A DNA stretch of 50,819 nt from JAMHZE01 sp964424715 (GCA_964424715.1 CAYRJW010000005.1:1-50819), one strand, 5' to 3'. Counted from the stretch's first letter, positions 32,809 through 41,075 are shown. The notes: a model not told the origin generated them from the letters alone. Program-made: numbers and translations.

Positions 32809-33666
32809 TTAGGGTATCTGGAAGCCGTAACGGGTGAAGATATCCCTTGTCTCCTCACTCTTCAAGAAATCCATGAATTTTTCGGAGTCGGTGCGGGTGG
32901 CTTCTTTGCCGATTTCGGCTACTATGGAGGCCTGGTAGGTTATTTTGTCGTAATATTCATCGGGGATGGTTATCAGCACGGTAACATCGGGTTCGGAGGC
33001 GGCATCGGAGTTATAGATAATGCCAGGGCTGTTGCCGTTATATATGAGATATAGTGCGTTGCGGGTGTTGGCTGCGCGGAGCATTTTTTTGCTTACCTGA
33101 TCCCAGATACCGATCTTTTCAAATGCCTGCTTTGCGGCCTTGCCGGCCGGGTCGGAATCAGGGTCGGGGATGACCATGGAGACATTTTTGGCGATAAATT
33201 TGAGTTTTTCCTCGATTTCGGCCATATTAGCGAGTTTTTTTTCAAGGAAGTTGTTCTTCGGGACAGCCAGAACCAGCTTATCGGAGACTATATTGGCCAC
33301 TGAAAATACATTAAGAACGCCCAGGCGTTGAAGATCACGCATCTGGGTGGAATCGTCGGTTATGTAGATGTTGGCTGGTTCACCTTCCAGTATAAGCCTT
33401 GATATTTCGGCGGAGGACTCAAAATTGCTGCTGACAGACACATTTTCCGCCCGACTGAAGGACCTTATTATCTCGTGCATGGCATTGGTCATGGAGGTAG
33501 GCGCAAACAGGATTATGGAGCTGTCGAAGGCCTGGGTCTCGTTCTTAGTACCACCATTCCCGGCGCTGGCTTGAAATGGTGCATGTGCAAGGCATAAAAA
33601 TAGGGCGAAAAACACTATATATATGCGGGTATTTGTATAGGGTTTTCTATTTATTATAAAATTCAT
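32809..33666 (-). CDS. modA: Molybdate ABC transporter substrate-binding protein-like (ModA)
   Basis: Periplasmic binding protein of the ModA family, 285 residues. N-terminal signal (IYIVFFALFLCLAHAPFQAS) ends near ASA. The ModA pattern is seen in ILFAPTSMTNAMHEI, SSNFESSAEISRLILEGEPA, and DPDSDPAGKAAKQAFEKIGI with the DPxxxPAG loop. The oxyanion-contacting Ser/Ala positions appear changed in part (APTSMT for the usual AASSLT). No modB or modC is near, so it is either an orphan or recruited for another anion. SD AGAGG. Divergent from carD. Confidence 0.85.
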   Translation of the reverse strand: MNFIINRKPYTNTRIYIVFFALFLCLAHAPFQASAGNGGTKNETQAFDSSIILFAPTSMTNAMHEIIRSFSRAENVSVSSNFESSAEISRLILEGEPANIYITDDSTQMRDLQRLGVLNVFSVANIVSDKLVLAVPKNNFLEKKLANMAEIEEKLKFIAKNVSMVIPDPDSDPAGKAAKQAFEKIGIWDQVSKKMLRAANTRNALYLIYNGNSPGIIYNSDAASEPDVTVLITIPDEYYDKITYQASIVAEIGKEATRTDSEKFMDFLKSEETRDIFTRYGFQIP

Positions 33667-33734
33667 GTTTATTTTCCTCTATTTCTGTGGTATGGTAGCC
33701 ACGCAATTCAGGGTTTTGCTGGGGAGAATCCTAA

Positions 33735-34676
33735 GTGCTAAGATCGAAATTATCAACAGTTAATATCATAGGCGCAAAATCACATATGGCAACAAAATCA
33801 AAAAAACTCCAGAAGATCAAAAAAGCACCGGCAAAAAAAGCCGCTTTAAAAGTAAAAGCCAAAAAGATACTTAAGCCAAAAGCTGTTAAAGCTAAAATAA
33901 AAACTAAAGTAAAAGTAAAACCTAAGGCGAAAATAAAACCAAAAGCGGCTAAAATAGTTGCTAAAAGCGCTGTTACAAAGGCGGCTGTTGCGGTGAAAAT
34001 TGCCGTGAAACCGGTTGCTCCTGTAGCTCCTGTTGTTCCGCCTAGGGCTCCGGTATATCATAACAACTATACTAATAAAGTTGTTGTGCAGAGGGAATTT
34101 GTTTCCAAGGATAAATTCAGAACAGGTGTTAAGGTCGTTTACCCTTCACACGGCGTTGGTGAGATAAAAGGTATCGAAACTCATGTTATCGCGGGAACTG
34201 ATCTTAAAACTTACGTGATCGAGTTCGAGAAAGAAAAGATGTTGCTTCGCATCCCGGCTAACCGTGCTGAACGCTCCGGCCTGCGCCCGCTTTCTTCCGA
34301 TGATGAGCTGAAAATTGTGAGAAGCACGCTTATGGAACGTCCGAAATCTTCCCGCGGCATGTGGTCTCGCAGGGCTAAGGAATATGAAACTAAAATTAAT
34401 TCCGGCAATATCATTTCCGTTGCGGAAGTGGTGCGTGATCTGCATAAAAATGTTGATGATCCGGAACGCTCATACTCTGAACGCGTTATCTACGAGAATG
34501 CCCTTGAAAGGCTTTCCCGCGAGGTTTCCGCCGTTAAGAAGATGGATATACCTGAAGCTGCGGATTATCTGGTTAAAACCATCAACGATAACAACCCTTA
34601 CTTCCTGAAAAAAGCAGCAGCCAAAAAAGCGGCTGAAGACGCTGAACTGGAAGGCGAGGATTCTATCGCGGCGTAG
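33735..34676 (+). CDS. carD: CarD family transcriptional regulator with Lys/Ala/Pro-rich extension
   Basis: CarD/CdnL proteins bind RNA polymerase beta and stabilise the open complex. The CarD domain spans about residues 130-290 here (FRTGVKVVYPSHGVGEIKGI, KTYVIEFEKEKMLLRIPANR, GLRPLS, WSRRAKEYETKINSGN). The first about 110 residues are a low-complexity basic tail (AKIKTKVKVKPKAKIKPKAA, then APVAPVVPP), like histone H1 C-tails. GTG at 33735 has a strong SD (GGGGAGA, 7-base spacing); ATG 33786 (MATKSKK) is the alternative with no SD. A rho-independent terminator follows. Confidence 0.88.
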   Translation: MLRSKLSTVNIIGAKSHMATKSKKLQKIKKAPAKKAALKVKAKKILKPKAVKAKIKTKVKVKPKAKIKPKAAKIVAKSAVTKAAVAVKIAVKPVAPVAPVVPPRAPVYHNNYTNKVVVQREFVSKDKFRTGVKVVYPSHGVGEIKGIETHVIAGTDLKTYVIEFEKEKMLLRIPANRAERSGLRPLSSDDELKIVRSTLMERPKSSRGMWSRRAKEYETKINSGNIISVAEVVRDLHKNVDDPERSYSERVIYENALERLSREVSAVKKMDIPEAADYLVKTINDNNPYFLKKAAAKKAAEDAELEGEDSIAA

Positions 34677-34706
34677 ATCGGTAGAAGAAGTAATTGGTAT
34701 TTAAGG

Positions 34707-34739
34707 GAGAGCGGGTTTTTTAGCCCGCTCTTTTTTTAT
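34707..34739 (+). terminator. Rho-independent terminator after carD
   Basis: Hairpin GAGCGGG-TTTTTTA-CCCGCTC followed by TTTTTTTA. The clearest terminator in the window. Confidence 0.9.
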
Positions 34740-34755
34740 GGGAATTTTTTAGTTA

Positions 34756-34783
34756 TTGATTAGAATTATTTTTGAACTAGATT
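34756..34783 (+). promoter_or_regulatory. Promoter for near-leaderless pyrE
   Basis: TTGATT, 16 bases, TAGATT. The -10 ends 9 bases before the pyrE ATG, so the transcript would start within a few bases of the start codon. Confidence 0.5.
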
Positions 34784-34792
34784 CTGGAACAT

Positions 34793-35380
34793 ATGATAAA
34801 TGTAATTAAAGAATTCGAAGATGCGGGCGCGATACTGAAGGGGCATTTCGTGCTTTCCTCCGGGCTGCATTCTGATACCTATATGCAATGCGCGCGTGCG
34901 CTGATGGAGCCATCCCGCGCGGAAAGGCTGTGCCGGGCGCTGGCGGATAAGATCAAGAAAAATATTGATATAAATAAGATAGATCTGGTGCTGGCCCCTG
35001 CGATGGGCGGGGTTATAGTGGGGTTTGAAACGGCAAAACACCTGAACAAACCTTCCATGTTTTGCGAAAGGGTGGAAGGGAAATTCGAACTGCGCCGCGG
35101 CTTTACCATTGAAAAAGGCCAGAGGGTGCTGGTGATAGAGGATGTGGTAACTACCGGCAAATCCTCAAAGGAAACATTTGATCTGATAACAAGCTTTGGC
35201 GCGGAAGTATTCGCCGAGGCCGCACTTATCAACCGCAGTGGCGAAGAAAATCCGCTTGCGCCGGTGCCGCTTATAACGCTTGAACAGCTGGAGATAAGAA
35301 CCTTTACTCCCGATACCATCCCGGAAGAGCTGAAAGACATTCCCGCAATAAAGCCGGGCAGCAGATTCCTGAAGAAATAA
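34793..35380 (+). CDS. pyrE: Orotate phosphoribosyltransferase
   Basis: Converts orotate and PRPP to OMP in pyrimidine synthesis. It is 195 residues. Signatures: GHFVLSSGLHSDTYMQ at the N-terminus, the LAPAMGGVIVGFETAKHLNK segment, and PRPP-binding VLVIEDVVTTGKSS (residues about 112-125). pyrC and pyrD are elsewhere in this window, unlinked to it. A SET-domain gene starts 6 bases after its stop and is probably co-transcribed. Confidence 0.97.
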   Translation: MINVIKEFEDAGAILKGHFVLSSGLHSDTYMQCARALMEPSRAERLCRALADKIKKNIDINKIDLVLAPAMGGVIVGFETAKHLNKPSMFCERVEGKFELRRGFTIEKGQRVLVIEDVVTTGKSSKETFDLITSFGAEVFAEAALINRSGEENPLAPVPLITLEQLEIRTFTPDTIPEELKDIPAIKPGSRFLKK

Positions 35381-35386
35381 TAAATA

Positions 35387-35770
35387 ATGATGACAATTGA
35401 AACATTCCTGAAAGATGTTCCCGGCAAGGGGCTTGGGGTGTTTTCTGTGAATAAGGTGAAAAAAGGCGAGACGGTCTGGGTGTATGAGTCGGATTTCTGC
35501 AAAACATTTTCCAGCGATGAGGTTAAAAAAATGCCCCCGGTTCAGCAGGCCTATATTAATAAATATGCCTATAGAACCCATGATGAGCCTGATATATGGG
35601 AGTTAGACCTTGATAACGGCCGCTTCATGAACCACTCGGAAAACCCAAATACCGATTACACAGATATGAAAGGCTGGGCGGTGAGGGATATAGAAGCGGG
35701 TGAGGAGATAACCTGCGACTACCGGAGTTTTGATATCAGCGCTATAGATTTTGTTACTTTAGAGAGGTGA
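35387..35770 (+). CDS. Small SET-domain protein
   Basis: SET domains are protein-lysine methyltransferases, better known in eukaryotes but scattered in bacteria. This one is 127 residues, a bare SET core. It has SAM-site PGKGLGVFSVNKVKKGETV, the pseudoknot motif GRFMNHSENPNTDY (consensus N-H-S-x-x-P-N), and DIEAGEEITCDY with the catalytic Tyr. No post-SET cysteines. ATGs at 35387 and 35390 are equally possible. Target unknown; the basic ribosomal or CarD tails are conceivable substrates but this is speculation. Co-directional with pyrE. Confidence 0.85.
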   Translation: MMTIETFLKDVPGKGLGVFSVNKVKKGETVWVYESDFCKTFSSDEVKKMPPVQQAYINKYAYRTHDEPDIWELDLDNGRFMNHSENPNTDYTDMKGWAVRDIEAGEEITCDYRSFDISAIDFVTLER

Positions 35771-35843
35771 CAGGTCGCCCTGTAATGCATTGAAATATCA
35801 TCGTAAAATAACCTTTATTTTTGATATTTTATTCCTCTTTTTA

Positions 35844-35852
35844 TGTTATAAT
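35844..35852 (+). promoter_or_regulatory. Extended -10 promoter (TGT-TATAAT)
   Basis: TTATGTTATAAT contains TG-T-TATAAT and ends 21 bases before the ATG at 35874. Same promoter class as before the unknown genes at 1744 and 24161. Confidence 0.5.
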
Positions 35853-35873
35853 TAGCTTTTTCGGGGGAAGTGA

Positions 35874-36425
35874 ATGTACGAGCAAAGATTCAGCAATTAT
35901 AAAGCTAATAGTATCTATCATCATCTGAAGGTGATAGGGCAGATACTTGGTGTGGCAAAAAGACGTGATAATGATCTACAGATAGATTCTGATATCATGG
36001 AGTTTGTGGACCATTCTCTTTCCAAAAATACGAGAACATTTGAAGGTATAGAAAAATATCAGGATATGATGGAGCTGGCGCTTTCGGCATATGATAAGGA
36101 TACCAGGCTTCTCTTTTTTGAACGTAACTATATTCCAAAGATACTGGATGAAATGAAGGTAACTTTGAGTAAGGTGCCGGGTGATAATTTCGAGGCGCTT
36201 TTGTGCAAGGACAGGAAGGACGAAAATCTCTGGCAAAAAATAGTGAATATAGAAAATGGTCAGGCGGCGAAGTCATACACGGAATTAAGGTTCCTGCGGC
36301 AGTTCATCAAACAATGGCTGACAGATGATCAGATGAAAGCACTTGATGGAACGCTAAAGCCCGGATCGAGTTTAGTAAATCTGAATACCGGCAAAGCCAC
36401 GGCGGTGCCTGAAAAGGCTGTGTAA
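35874..36425 (+). CDS. Hypothetical protein, 183 aa
   Basis: Unrecognised, 183 residues, soluble and mostly helical by composition. The N-terminal part contains YHHLKVIGQILGVAKRRDND; the middle ENLWQKIVNIENGQAAKSYT; the C-terminus after residue 165 is less ordered (LVNLNTGKATAVPEKAV). It begins with ATG after a CGGGGGAAG ribosome-binding site and an extended -10 promoter. It converges on tRNA-Thr with a palindromic repeat between. No function assigned. Confidence 0.65.
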   Translation: MYEQRFSNYKANSIYHHLKVIGQILGVAKRRDNDLQIDSDIMEFVDHSLSKNTRTFEGIEKYQDMMELALSAYDKDTRLLFFERNYIPKILDEMKVTLSKVPGDNFEALLCKDRKDENLWQKIVNIENGQAAKSYTELRFLRQFIKQWLTDDQMKALDGTLKPGSSLVNLNTGKATAVPEKAV

Positions 36426-36429
36426 ATTA

Positions 36430-36526
36430 TCCAGTCCGTCTACGCTGCTGTTGCAGCTATGCCGAGACACTGCTTCGCCTAAGATCGCCTTCGGTGGCTG
36501 CGCCACACGAAGCCGAAGGCAAAGCG
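36430..36526. repeat. Palindromic element joined to the 3' end of tRNA-Thr
   Basis: It begins immediately after the tRNA CCA (minus strand) and ends at CGGACTGG, like the element after tRNA-Gly. Hairpins: CGCTGC-TGTT-GCAGC (paired positions replace the TTCT/AGAA of the Gly-linked copy), and GCCTTCGG...CCGAAGGC enclosing GTGGC-TGC-GCCAC. A strong case for a conserved fold. Confidence 0.75.
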
Positions 36527-36601
36527 TGGTGCCGCTGAGAGGAATCGGACCTCCGACCCCGTCATTACCAATGACGTGCTCTACCACTGAGCTACAGCGG
36601 C
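36527..36601 (-). tRNA. tRNA-Thr (anticodon GGT)
   Basis: Complete cloverleaf on the minus strand: acceptor GCCGCTG/CAGCGGC, D arm GCTC/GAGC, anticodon stem CGTCA/TGACG with loop TTGGTAA giving GGT (reads ACC/ACT), T arm GGAGG/CCTCT-type with loop TCCGATT. CCA is encoded. The 3' flank is the palindromic element 36430-36526. Confidence 0.97.
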
Positions 36602-36718
36602 GCTGAATTAAAGCTAAAGTGCTTTAATAGATTGCCAACAGAAACCTTATTGTAAAAACTTATCGACTTGTCAACCGGTAAACTTTAAACTGTGCAAAAA
36701 ATTAAAGGATAGTGATCT

Positions 36719-37522
36719 ATGGCGCTGGCATATTCTCATTTAAAATTCATGTTCGAGCTGCGGAAGGCTGGTGTATTCAAGTCGCGGGTGAAGATAATGG
36801 AATTCGGTGAGCAGAACTGGTTTGGCGATGTGGATGTTAAGGAAATAATGAACGCAGCAAAGATATTCCGCAAGGATGATGAGGCGTTCCTTAGAAATGT
36901 TGAGAGCCGGCTGATACAGATATCCGATCATTTCAATAACGGTACTCCGGACCAGAAGAATATGACCCTGTTCCGGCTGGCGGAACTTTATTATGAGGTG
37001 CTGTTTGATATTGAAAAACATCACGCCATTGACCTGCACGGAACAGCGAAATCAGTAAAAAATGACCTGAACCTGCCGCTTAAAATAAAAGAAAAATATG
37101 ACCTGAGCATAAATTTCGGCACGGGGGAGCATGTTTTCAACCAGTATATGTTCTTCAAGAATCTGCATGATGTAACGGAAAATGGCGGTTTTATGCTGCA
37201 TTCAATGCCGAATCAGGGTTGTTATGATCATGGGTTCTTTAATTACCACCCGACATTCCTGTTCGATCTGGCGCATTTTAATAATTATAAGGTTGTTTCG
37301 GTTGTGTATGCCGACCTTGTGAAGAAACCTTCGGTGATGGTGAATATCAACCGCGCGGTATATGTGCAGATGGCGGTGGAAGGCAAGCTTTCGCCTTATT
37401 CAGCGTTATTCGCGTGTCTGCAGAAAACCAATGATAATGAATTCATTATTCCGCAGCAGGGCTATTACGGCGAGCATCTTCCTGAGAATTTAAGGGAAGC
37501 GTGGAGCAAGCTGGAGAGATAG
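36719..37522 (+). CDS. SAM-dependent methyltransferase-like protein
   Basis: 267 residues. Central part resembles a class I methyltransferase fold: LSINFGTGEHVFNQYMFFKN (strand plus acidic/aromatic helix), then LHDVTENGGFMLHSMPNQGC and DHGFFNYHPTFLFDLAHFNN, the pattern of TylF/FkbM-like methyltransferases where the N/DHGFxNYxP stretch lines the active site. The glycine-rich motif I is degenerate (NFGTGE). N-terminal 60 residues unassigned (VKIMEFGEQNWFGDVDVKEI). No nearby sugar or antibiotic genes. rluD follows after 16 bases on the same strand. Confidence 0.55.
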   Translation: MALAYSHLKFMFELRKAGVFKSRVKIMEFGEQNWFGDVDVKEIMNAAKIFRKDDEAFLRNVESRLIQISDHFNNGTPDQKNMTLFRLAELYYEVLFDIEKHHAIDLHGTAKSVKNDLNLPLKIKEKYDLSINFGTGEHVFNQYMFFKNLHDVTENGGFMLHSMPNQGCYDHGFFNYHPTFLFDLAHFNNYKVVSVVYADLVKKPSVMVNINRAVYVQMAVEGKLSPYSALFACLQKTNDNEFIIPQQGYYGEHLPENLREAWSKLER

Positions 37523-37538
37523 ATAATAAATATAAATT

Positions 37539-38510
37539 ATGAAAAACCTGACAGTCTCAATATGCAATATTGACGGCAAGGAAAGGGCCGATAAGCTCAT
37601 TTCCAGCCTGTTCGATGAACTCTCGCGCAACCGCATACAGATGCTGGTGGATGCCGGGCTGATAAAGATAAATGGTGCGCCGATAGAAACTAGTTCCACG
37701 AAAATAAAAAATAAGGATCTGGTGGAAATTGAGATTCCCGATGCGGTCGCCACCACGATAAAACCCAAGGACGATATCGATCTGGATATAGTTTATGAAG
37801 ATTCGGATATGCTGGTGATAAACAAGCAGGCGGGGTTAACGGTGCATCCGGGGGCGGGGAACCATGATGATACTATGGTGAATGCGCTGGTGGCTAAAAT
37901 TGCGGATCTTTCAGGGATCAATGGTGTGATGAGGCCGGGAATAGTTCATCGACTTGATAGAGATACTACCGGCCTGATGCTGGTTGCGAAGAATGATAAC
38001 GCCCACCAGTTTCTGGCCGAAGGCATACAGACGCGCGATGTAACGCGGATATATCATGCGCTGGTATGGAACTGCCCATCACTTCCGGGCGGGAAGATAG
38101 AAACGCATATAGGCCGCCACCCGCGCGACCGCACGAAAATGGCGGTGCTTAAGAAAACTGGCAAGGAAGCCATTACCCATTACAGATTATTAAAATCATA
38201 TTTCGGCGGGGTGCTGAGTTTAGTTGAATGCAAACTCGAAACCGGCCGTACCCACCAGATACGCGTGCATATGGAACATAAGAACATGCCGCTGGTAGGT
38301 GATGATACTTATGGCGGGCATATCCATAGCAAACGCTCCGGCAGTTTGCCGGAGAAGGTGAGGGCGGCGGTGCAGGGGTTTGAGAGGCAAGCACTGCATG
38401 CGAAATATATTGGCTTTACGCATCCAACCACATTCGAGCCGATGGAGTTTGAAGTGGATTATCCTGAGGATTTTAAGAGGTTGCTGGAAGTGGTTGAGGC
38501 TGGGAAATAA
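37539..38510 (+). CDS. rluD: 23S rRNA pseudouridine synthase, RluA family (RluD-like)
   Basis: Makes pseudouridines in 23S rRNA helix 69. It is 323 residues. An N-terminal S4 RNA-binding domain (RADKLISSLFDELSRNRIQM, LIKINGAPI) precedes the catalytic domain with MLVINKQAGLTVHPGAGN and the catalytic-Asp motif HRLDRDTTGLMLVAK, then LETGRTHQIRVHME and ALHAKYIGFTHPTT. S4 plus length favour RluD over RluA or RluC, but RluC cannot be fully excluded. A 110-bp inverted-repeat element follows. Confidence 0.92.
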   Translation: MKNLTVSICNIDGKERADKLISSLFDELSRNRIQMLVDAGLIKINGAPIETSSTKIKNKDLVEIEIPDAVATTIKPKDDIDLDIVYEDSDMLVINKQAGLTVHPGAGNHDDTMVNALVAKIADLSGINGVMRPGIVHRLDRDTTGLMLVAKNDNAHQFLAEGIQTRDVTRIYHALVWNCPSLPGGKIETHIGRHPRDRTKMAVLKKTGKEAITHYRLLKSYFGGVLSLVECKLETGRTHQIRVHMEHKNMPLVGDDTYGGHIHSKRSGSLPEKVRAAVQGFERQALHAKYIGFTHPTTFEPMEFEVDYPEDFKRLLEVVEAGK

Positions 38511-38526
38511 CTCATGCCCACCCCCT

Positions 38527-38636
38527 GTGTCATTCCCGCGCAGGCGGGAATCCAAAATAAACCAGATTCGTTTTTACGAAGTAAAAACTCAGCATTAAGT
38601 GTAGGTTATGGATCCCCGCATTCGCGGGGATGACAC
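38527..38636. mobile_element. 110-bp element with 27-bp inverted ends
   Basis: Left end GTGTCATTCCCGCGCAGGCG + GGAATCC; right end GGATCCCCGCATTCGCGGGG + ATGACAC. The ends are inverted repeats with few mismatches, and each also folds on itself. The centre is AT-rich with TTTTTACG/CGAAGTAAAAA pairing. This TGTCATTCCCGC type is widespread in bacterial genomes as a non-autonomous repeat. No coding capacity. Confidence 0.8.
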
Positions 38637-38637
38637 G

Positions 38638-39510
38638 TTATTTTTTTAATCCTTTATCCATGCCGTTGATATTCCCAAGTGATTTAACTAACACAGCTTT
38701 AAGCCTATCAGTATCTTTTGCTAAAGCTTCGGCGGCTTCAATACTAAGTTTGATAGAAGAATATTTTTTGTTAGCCATTTTAGTATCAACTGCCACATGC
38801 GTTTTAATAGTGCTTTTATTGAATGAGTTTTCTCCGGTAAGAAAATCTTCCAGTCCAGAGGCGATCGCTTTTACAATGCTGTCGTTTTTAGATTTTTGGA
38901 CATTGAATAAAAAGATATTCTCTTCCGGGATGTATCCTAAACCTAAATTTAATTTTATTGGTGAGTTTGTATGTACGCTGGCGGCTAAAGGGATATTAAC
39001 TAAATGCCAAAGACTGCTGTGAGTTTCATAGCGTTTTACTTCATCAAGCAAGGATTGGTCTCTGTTTTCAGCCTTCTGGATTATATCAGGTAGATTTTTA
39101 AATACTTTTTCAAATTCACCTTGCGCCAGTAAGCCTGTTTTTGATGGGTTTATTGCAAAACTTATATTAAGAAATTCATTCCCATCAAGGTCATGACCGC
39201 CAGTATTCATCGAGTAATGTAGTTTTAAATCGTTGTCCTTTGTTACCCAGCTCTGTACCATTGGAAATGAGCTCATAAATGCGGGTGTAAACTCTTTTAA
39301 CTCCTTTCTTATGCCGAAACCAATAAGGTTAAGCAGGCTTTCATGTTTTCCAACTGCATTCTCCTCACCACTATTAACATTTAAACTCACGTAAAATGCG
39401 TTTGAATCAGCGTGGCACTTCCTCAGGCTTACTTTTTGTGAAATTGTCGCAGGAAAATATAGCTGCACTAAATCTGTAACAGCATTCTTATCGTTAAAAT
39501 TGATCGTCAT
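38638..39510 (-). CDS. Hypothetical protein, 290 aa
   Basis: Unrecognised, 290 residues, no signal peptide or membrane helices. Conserved-looking features cannot be judged without homologues. The composition alternates beta-like (FLNISFAINPSKTGLLAQGE) and helical (NLPDIIQKAENRDQSLLDEV) segments; the C-terminus from about residue 245 is a Lys/Ala-rich helix. ATG after ATGGGGGTTTAA, the G-run SD type. TGTGTTAAGAT upstream (27 bases before the ATG) may be an extended -10. Its end nearly touches the 110-bp element. Confidence 0.68.
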   Translation of the reverse strand: MTINFNDKNAVTDLVQLYFPATISQKVSLRKCHADSNAFYVSLNVNSGEENAVGKHESLLNLIGFGIRKELKEFTPAFMSSFPMVQSWVTKDNDLKLHYSMNTGGHDLDGNEFLNISFAINPSKTGLLAQGEFEKVFKNLPDIIQKAENRDQSLLDEVKRYETHSSLWHLVNIPLAASVHTNSPIKLNLGLGYIPEENIFLFNVQKSKNDSIVKAIASGLEDFLTGENSFNKSTIKTHVAVDTKMANKKYSSIKLSIEAAEALAKDTDRLKAVLVKSLGNINGMDKGLKK

Positions 39511-39697
39511 TTAAACCCCCATGTTTTAAGAGCCTGAATCTTAACACAAAAACACAGGTCGGTAAACCAAAAATATAAAAAAATAACTTATTGATACTGA
39601 ATGTTAATATGGTGGACAAAATGGTGGTTTTGAATATACTCCGCCTAGAAATTAAGCTCAACTATGTCATCCTGAGTAGTGCTTCCATAAAGAGAAA

Positions 39698-41071
39698 ATG
39701 ACCGACAAGAAAATCTACATAAAAACCTACGGCTGTCAGATGAATTTTTATGATTCGGAGAAGATGCAGGATATGATGAAAGCGCAGGGGTTTGCGCATT
39801 CGGAGGATATGAATTCGGATCTGGTGATATTGAATACGTGCCATATACGTGAGAAGGCTTCGGAGAAGATGTATTCGGAACTGGGGCGGGTGCTGAAAAT
39901 TAAGAATAAGCGCGCGAAGGATGGCAAGAATACGGTTATCGCGGTTGCGGGCTGTGTGGCGCAGGCTGAGGGGGCGGAGATAAAGGCGAGGGCGCCTTAT
40001 GTTGATATCGTGGTGGGGCCGCAGAGTTATCAGCGCCTGCCGGAACTGGTGCAGAATGCGGAGGCGGGCAGCAAGAAAGGGATATCGCTGGATTTTTCTA
40101 CCATAAATAAATTTGATTTTTTAAATGAGGAAGTTGAGGCGACCTCGCAGAAAAAAGAAGGCGTTGCCCGCTCAACAGCGTTTTTGACCATTCAGGAGGG
40201 GTGCGATAAATTCTGTACTTTCTGCGTGGTGCCTTATACGCGCGGGCCGGAATATTCACGCTCGGTGCCGGAGATATATCGCGAGGCGCAGAAGCTGGTT
40301 TCTGAGGGCGTGAAGGAAATAAATCTGCTGGGGCAGAATGTTAATGCGTTCCACGGCAAAGGCGTTGATGGGGAGATAGTGACGCTTGGTAAATTGGTGG
40401 ATCATCTGGCGAAGATAAAGGGGTTGGAGAGAATTCGTTATACTACATCGCATCCGAATGATGTTGATGGGGACCTGCTGAATTCCCATAAATATAATGA
40501 GAAATTAATGCCGTTCGTGCATCTGCCTATTCAAAGCGGAAATGACAGGATATTGCACGAAATGAACCGCAAGCATACGCGGGATAAATATCTGCGCGTG
40601 ATCGAGGATTTCAGGAAGGCGCGGAGTGATATTGAATTTTCCTCGGATTTTATCGTGGGTTACCCGAATGAATCTGATGCGGAGTTTGCTGATACGATAA
40701 AGCTTATTGAAGAAGTGAAATTCACACTTTCATATTCGTTCATTTATTCGCCAAGGCCGGGAACCAAGGCGGCCATTATTGATGATAATATTCCGGCTGA
40801 TGTTAAGGTTGTTCGCCTGAAACAACTGCAAAGCCTGCTGGAACAGCAGATGTTCGGGTTTCTGGGCGATAAGGTGGGCAAGAAAATGCCGGTTCTTATT
40901 TCTCGCAAAGGTAAATATGATAACCATGTGCTTGGCTTCACGCCTTACATGCAGCCGACGATACTGATCGATGCGAATGAATATATGAACGAAGTTGTGG
41001 AAGTTGAGATAGAATCGGCGAAGGACAGGGCGTTGATAGGGAAGTTAATAAACCAGAAAATAGCGGCGTAG
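39698..41071 (+). CDS. miaB: tRNA-2-methylthio-N6-dimethylallyladenosine synthase MiaB
   Basis: Radical-SAM methylthiotransferase acting on i6A37 of tRNAs. It is 457 residues. The N-terminal UPF0004 domain has three Cys (TYGCQMN, NTCHIREKA, AGCVAQAEG) for the auxiliary cluster. The radical SAM domain has CDKFCTFC (C-x3-C-x2-C) in QEGCDKFCTFCVVPYTRG. A C-terminal TRAM domain ends near ALIGKLINQKIAA. Start ATG after AAAGAGAAA. The spacer before it holds a TGTCATCCTGAG repeat fragment; the second 130-bp multi-hairpin element follows. Confidence 0.97.
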   Translation: MTDKKIYIKTYGCQMNFYDSEKMQDMMKAQGFAHSEDMNSDLVILNTCHIREKASEKMYSELGRVLKIKNKRAKDGKNTVIAVAGCVAQAEGAEIKARAPYVDIVVGPQSYQRLPELVQNAEAGSKKGISLDFSTINKFDFLNEEVEATSQKKEGVARSTAFLTIQEGCDKFCTFCVVPYTRGPEYSRSVPEIYREAQKLVSEGVKEINLLGQNVNAFHGKGVDGEIVTLGKLVDHLAKIKGLERIRYTTSHPNDVDGDLLNSHKYNEKLMPFVHLPIQSGNDRILHEMNRKHTRDKYLRVIEDFRKARSDIEFSSDFIVGYPNESDAEFADTIKLIEEVKFTLSYSFIYSPRPGTKAAIIDDNIPADVKVVRLKQLQSLLEQQMFGFLGDKVGKKMPVLISRKGKYDNHVLGFTPYMQPTILIDANEYMNEVVEVEIESAKDRALIGKLINQKIAA

Positions 41072-41075
41072 TAGA

